64,000 bases of DNA, taken from contig NZ_SMYN01000017.1 in assembly GCF_004959935.1 (NCBI RefSeq), forward strand, positions 1-64,000. The letters run 5' to 3'. Numbering within the stretch: the stretch's first letter is position 1; every line of letters starts with the position of its first letter. This document shows positions 60,566 to 64,000 of this stretch, piece by piece. This stretch comes from Falsirhodobacter xinxiangensis. Lineage in GTDB: Bacteria; Pseudomonadota; Alphaproteobacteria; Rhodobacterales; Rhodobacteraceae. A model generated the notes under the pieces. That model saw nothing but the letters and a program-made list of their open reading frames with translations, ran no database searches and was not told where the DNA came from. The translations under genes and the position numbers were made by a program.

Positions 60566-61476
60566 TGAGCGATATGACACAAACCGCCCCCCTGCGCCCC
60601 GAAAGCGCCGTGGCCGAAAGCTTCATGATGCTGTGGCGCGACAAGTTCGCATTCGTGAGCGCACTGTTCCTGCTGCTGGTGACGGCTGCCGCCTTGTTCG
60701 GCCCAGCGCTTTTGCCGGACGGTGCGATGACGATGAACCTGCGCGGCCGCAATGCCCCCCCGTTCGAATGGGAACGCGGCTGGGTCTACCTCCTCGGAGC
60801 CGACAATCTGGGGCGTGCGGTTCTGGCGCGTCTGGTGATCGCCAGCCGCTACACGCTGATGATCGCGGTGTCGGCGGTGCTGATATCCTTGGTGGCGGGG
60901 ACGGTGTTGGGGCTACTGGCGGGCTATTGCCGCGGGCGGGTCGAAACCGTGATCGTGCGCGGTGCGGACATCCTGATGTCGTTCCCCTCGCTTCTGCTGG
61001 CGCTGATCGTGCTGTTCGTGCTGTCGCCATCCGTGTCCAACGTGGTGATCGTGCTGGCGATCAGCCGCCTTGCCGTCTACCTGCGCACCTGTCGCGCCGA
61101 GGTGATGGAGATCCGCGAGCGACAGTTCGTGACCGCCGCCCGCGCGCTTGGCGCGTCCCATGCGCGGATGATCTTCATCCACATCCTGCCCAACGTGATC
61201 CCGACACTGATGACGCTGGCGACGCTGGAATTCTCGGCGGTGATGCTGTCGGAAAGCTCGCTGTCCTTCCTCGGCCTCGGGGTGCAGGCCCCCGCCGTCA
61301 CATGGGGCCTGATGGTGGCCGAAGGGCGGGGATACCTCGCATCCGCTTGGTGGCTGTCGTTCTGGCCGGGGGTGGCGATTTCGCTCACGGCGATATCCGC
61401 GAACCTGCTGGCCAACTGGGTCCGCACCGCGACCGATCCCGCACAACGCTGGCGTCTTGAATGGAGGGCGAAATGA
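60565..61476 (+). CDS. ABC permease (DppC type)
   Basis: A 303-residue permease of the DppC/OppC type. Features are a hydrophobic N-terminal helix after ~residue 25, the periplasmic LLGADNLGRAVLARLVIASRY (~75-95), and the EAA loop RQFVTAARALGASHARMIFIHILPN (~180-205). ESSLSFLGLGVQAPAVTWG near 230 is diagnostic for the family. The start at 60565 is fixed by overlap with the DppB-type stop; the longer frame lies within the previous gene. Confidence 0.93.
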   Translation: MSDMTQTAPLRPESAVAESFMMLWRDKFAFVSALFLLLVTAAALFGPALLPDGAMTMNLRGRNAPPFEWERGWVYLLGADNLGRAVLARLVIASRYTLMIAVSAVLISLVAGTVLGLLAGYCRGRVETVIVRGADILMSFPSLLLALIVLFVLSPSVSNVVIVLAISRLAVYLRTCRAEVMEIRERQFVTAARALGASHARMIFIHILPNVIPTLMTLATLEFSAVMLSESSLSFLGLGVQAPAVTWGLMVAEGRGYLASAWWLSFWPGVAISLTAISANLLANWVRTATDPAQRWRLEWRAK

Positions 61477-63119
61477 GCAGCCATCTTCTCGAAGTCCGTG
61501 ACCTCGGCGTCCGATTCCATACACGTGCTGGCGTTGTCGATGCCGTCCAGAATGTCAGCTGGCATCTGGATCGGGGCGAGACGCTGGCCATCCTTGGCGA
61601 AAGCGGATCGGGCAAGTCGGTGTCGGCCTCGGCCATCATGGGTCTGATCGACATGCCGCCGGGGGAGATCCATTCCGGCAGCATCACCTTCGACGGGCGG
61701 GACATGCTGAACCTGACCTTGGCAGAGCGACGGCAGGTGAACGGCAAGCGGATCGCTATGATCTTCCAGGACCCGCTGGCGGCGCTGAACCCGGTCTATT
61801 CCGTGGGCAGCCAGATCACCGAAAGCATGATCGTCCACGGCGTCCCGCCAACCGAGGCGCGGAAGCGCGCTGTCGCTCTGTTGGACCGCGTGGCGATCCC
61901 CGAACCCGAACGGCGCTTTCACGAATACCCGCACCAATTCTCCGGCGGGCAGCGCCAGCGGGTGATGCTCGCCGCCGCCATCGCGATGCAGCCGGACGTC
62001 CTGATCGCGGACGAGCCGACCTCGGCGCTCGATGTGACGGTGCAGGCGGAAATCCTGAAGCTGCTGAAGACGCTTCAGGCCGAAACCGGCATGGGTATTC
62101 TGATGATCACCCACGACCTTGGCGTCGTGACCGAGGTGGCCGACCGCGTCATCGTCATGCGGCGGGGCGAGGTGGTCGAACAAGGCGCGCTATCCCGCGT
62201 GCTTACCGCGCCCGAACGCCCCTATACCCGCCAGCTTTTGGACGCGGTTCCGGGCCGCCACGGTTTCGCCGCGCGAGAGGACCGCGCAAAGACCGAGACG
62301 CTGCTGGAGGTGAAGAACCTCTCGAAGTTCTATGGCGTCACGTCCGGCATAATGCATACGTTGACGGGCCGGGAAATCCGCGCGCTGAACGATGTGAGCC
62401 TGACGCTGACTAAGGGTGAGGTTCTGGGCATCGTCGGGGAAAGCGGGTCGGGCAAATCCACGCTGGTCAACACGCTGCTGGGCCTGACCACGCCGTCGCA
62501 GGGCGAGGTTCTGTATCGCGGCCAGACGATGCTGTCGGGCGACAACCGCGCAATGTCGAAAATCCGCCGCAACATCCAGGTGGTGTTTCAAGACCCGACG
62601 GCCTCGCTCAACCCGCGCATGTCGGTGCGCCGGATCATTGCGGAGCCGTGGGCCGTGCATAAGGGCGTGCTGCCCCGCGCGCAGTGGCGGGGCAGGGTGG
62701 CCGAACTGCTGGAACAGGTGGGCCTGTCGCCAGACCATGCCGATCGCTATCCGCACCAGTTTTCCGGCGGGCAGCGCCAGCGCATCGCCATCGCCCGCGC
62801 CCTTGCCCTGCAGCCCGAAATCATCATTTGCGACGAGGCGGTGTCCGCGCTGGACGTCTCTGTTCAGGCGCAGGTCATTCAGCTTCTGAAACGCCTGCGG
62901 CAGGATCACGGGCTGTCCTATCTGTTCGTCGCCCATGACCTTCCGGTCGTGCAGGACTTTGCCGACCGCGTCGCCGTCATGCAGGGCGGGCGCATCGTTG
63001 AGACGGGCCGCACAGAAGACATCTTCGAGCGGCCCGAGCATCCCTATACCCAAAAGCTCCTCGACTCGCGCCCCGCCGAGGAACGCGAGCGGAGCCGTCG
63101 AAAGGAAATTCCCGCATGA
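61473..63119 (+). CDS. Fused double ATPase of a Dpp/Opp-type ABC transporter
   Basis: A 548-residue protein with two ATPase domains in one chain (DppD and DppF equivalents). The first has GESGSGKSV (~39-47), [13 protein letters not shown] and [10 protein letters not shown]. The second has GESGSGKST (~322-330), [12 protein letters not shown] and [10 protein letters not shown]. Each domain has the family's C-terminal PYT(R/Q)-L-L-D-(A/S) element. The start at 61473 follows GGAGGGCGAA and overlaps the DppC stop as ATGA. Its own stop overlaps the hydratase-like start. Confidence 0.93.
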   Translation: MSSHLLEVRDLGVRFHTRAGVVDAVQNVSWHLDRGETLAILGESGSGKSVSASAIMGLIDMPPGEIHSGSITFDGRDMLNLTLAERRQVNGKRIAMIFQDPLAALNPVYSVGSQITESMIVHGVPPTEARKRAVALLDRVAIPEPERRFHEYPHQFSGGQRQRVMLAAAIAMQPDVLIADEPTSALDVTVQAEILKLLKTLQAETGMGILMITHDLGVVTEVADRVIVMRRGEVVEQGALSRVLTAPERPYTRQLLDAVPGRHGFAAREDRAKTETLLEVKNLSKFYGVTSGIMHTLTGREIRALNDVSLTLTKGEVLGIVGESGSGKSTLVNTLLGLTTPSQGEVLYRGQTMLSGDNRAMSKIRRNIQVVFQDPTASLNPRMSVRRIIAEPWAVHKGVLPRAQWRGRVAELLEQVGLSPDHADRYPHQFSGGQRQRIAIARALALQPEIIICDEAVSALDVSVQAQVIQLLKRLRQDHGLSYLFVAHDLPVVQDFADRVAVMQGGRIVETGRTEDIFERPEHPYTQKLLDSRPAEERERSRRKEIPA

Positions 63120-63814
63120 CCGACATCGCCTCGCAGACGGCGGAGCTGCTGGTGCACTCGCGCCAGACGGACAGCCCACTGATCGCCTTGCCAGCCACGC
63201 TGGAACCGGCGGATCTGGATCAGGCCTATGCCGTGCAGGATGCGACGCTGCGCCGGATCGGGCGCAGCGGCGGCTGGAAGGTCGCACCGAAGCCGGATGG
63301 CGAACCGCGCTGCGCCCTCCTGCCCGCCTCGGCCTTCCACGCATCGGGCGTCACGCTGCAAGTGCCCGCCAACGGATTCGAAATCGAGGTGGAGACCGCA
63401 TTCACCTTTGGGGACGATGGCGGGATCGTTTCGGTCCATCTGGCGGTGGAGTTGATCTCGTCCCGTTTCCGCGACCGGAAGGGGATTTCGGTTTTCACTT
63501 CGGTCGCCGATCTGCAGGGCAATGCGGCGGTGGTCGTCGGGCCCGCGCATGACCCGAATGGGCTGGACCTTGCCGCGCTCGAGGCCACGCTGATGCTGGA
63601 CGGCACCGCTCTGGATCTGCCGCAGCGCCATGCCGGACTGCCCGCGACCCTGCCGGTGTTGGACTGGCTTGCGGAACATGCACGGCGGCGCGGGCATCCG
63701 CTCGGCACCGTCATCACGGGCGCGCGGATCGGCCCCGTTCCGCTTGGCCGCGTCGAAAGGCTGGAGGTTTCGGCGACGGGGCTGGACGCCGTCTCCATCA
63801 CGTTCACGCATTGA
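63116..63814 (+). CDS. 2-keto-4-pentenoate hydratase-like (MhpD/FAH family)
   Basis: A 232-residue protein of the 2-oxo-4-pentenoate hydratase/4-oxalocrotonate decarboxylase branch of the FAH superfamily. Recognisable segments are LDQAYAVQDATLRRIGRSGGWKV near 35-57, FEIEVETAFTF near 85-95 (metal-binding E-x-E), and TVITGARIGPVPLG near 205. Family members are usually ~260 residues, so it is slightly short. Such enzymes act after ring cleavage in meta-pathways, hydrating a 2-oxo-alkenoate. It is coupled to the transporter genes by ATGA overlap. Confidence 0.82.
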   Translation: MTDIASQTAELLVHSRQTDSPLIALPATLEPADLDQAYAVQDATLRRIGRSGGWKVAPKPDGEPRCALLPASAFHASGVTLQVPANGFEIEVETAFTFGDDGGIVSVHLAVELISSRFRDRKGISVFTSVADLQGNAAVVVGPAHDPNGLDLAALEATLMLDGTALDLPQRHAGLPATLPVLDWLAEHARRRGHPLGTVITGARIGPVPLGRVERLEVSATGLDAVSITFTH

Positions 63815-63825
63815 AAGGAAAGAAG

Positions 63826-64000
63826 ATGTTCGGATTTGCAATTCACCCGCGGTCGGACGCCGCCTCGCAAGATCTGCTGGACCGGTTCCGCCCGATCCCC
63901 GTCGCCAATATCAGCGATGTGATGTCGCGCATGACGGCGGGGGGGGCGCGGCTGCGGCCCATGCATGACGGCAGCCCGATGATCGGCGTTGCGGTCACGG
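63826..64000 (+). CDS. RraA-like aldolase family protein (partial, runs off the window)
   Basis: The first 58 residues of an RraA-type protein: MFGFAIHPRSDAASQDLLDRF, then PIPVANISDVMSRMTAGGA and the MHDGSPMIGVAVT strand. It resembles the complete gene at 47119, including the P-V-A-N-x-S-D-V-M motif. Relatives cleave 4-hydroxy-4-methyl-2-oxoglutarate or 4-carboxy-4-hydroxy-2-oxoadipate, a sensible step after a pentenoate hydratase. SD AAGGAAAG precedes the ATG by 6 bases. Confidence 0.85.
   Translation, partial: MFGFAIHPRSDAASQDLLDRFRPIPVANISDVMSRMTAGGARLRPMHDGSPMIGVAVT

Overview
The window looks like an accessory, GC-rich stretch of an alphaproteobacterial genome, most likely a member of the Rhodobacterales (Paracoccus/Rhodobacter relatives). 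That placement is an inference. It rests on the base composition, the predominantly GC-ending codons, the kinds of catabolic and transport genes, and a dispersed intergenic repeat of a style I associate with that group. No rRNA, tRNA or CRISPR array was recognised.

1-6.4 kb: a Tn7-like transposition module. Two small helix-turn-helix genes, an Xre type on the minus strand and a Ner/Nlp type on the plus strand, flank a divergent promoter. A hairpin-rich leader follows, then a tightly overlapped operon of tnsA (PD-(D/E)xK endonuclease), tnsB (DDE transposase), tnsC/tniB (AAA ATPase) and a long TnsD-type tniQ (zinc-binding TniQ domain plus several helix-turn-helix-like modules). No transposon terminus could be fixed inside the window.

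6.5-19 kb: a defence-like cargo. A complete type I restriction-modification operon (hsdR-hsdM-hsdS, minus strand) is followed by a serine resolvase with a candidate res region. Then comes a convergent pair of unusual genes: a 617-residue PD-(D/E)xK protein with a C-terminal zinc-ribbon-like tail, and an HNH nuclease fused to an ABC/OLD-like ATPase whose Walker B residues look degraded. Further hypothetical genes follow, one with a restriction-like nuclease motif.

19-26 kb: a mosaic of mobile and regulatory DNA. It holds two copies of a ~190-base element that folds into the same nested hairpins with compensating changes, each followed by a strong hairpin. It also holds a lone OLD-family ATPase-TOPRIM nuclease and a complete 1231-bp IS3-family insertion with a TTG target duplication that splits a hypothetical gene. 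Seven copies of a ~90-base dispersed repeat, all on the same strand, lie scattered from here to 57 kb.

26-34.7 kb: a ferric-siderophore uptake locus. It has a TonB-dependent receptor and binding protein on one strand, and two FecCD permeases plus an ATPase on the other. A convergent, overlapping siderophore-esterase-like gene follows, then a NUDIX hydrolase and a truncated alaE exporter.

34.8-47.8 kb: a minus-strand catabolic operon. Two Fbp-like binding proteins and two fused permeases share a single ATPase. They are interleaved with a class III CoA-transferase, a CitE-like CoA-ester lyase, an HMG-CoA-lyase-like enzyme and an MFS transporter. A divergent LysR gene and an RraA-like aldolase gene follow. 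The gene set suggests import, CoA activation and C-C cleavage of a hydroxylated branched dicarboxylate.

48-56.7 kb: a nicotinate-type (maleamate) pathway. A TetR gene diverges from an SsuABC-type importer with two permeases, followed by nicC-, nicE-, nicD-, nicX- and nicF-like genes. NicD and NicX keep their catalytic or metal-ligand residues at constant offsets from the Pseudomonas enzymes. The first hydroxylase (nicAB) is absent, so the imported substrate may be 6-hydroxynicotinate.

57-64 kb: a second catabolic locus. A LysR gene diverges from a Dpp/Opp-type transporter with a fused double ATPase, followed by a 2-keto-4-pentenoate-hydratase-like gene and an RraA-like aldolase gene cut by the window end.
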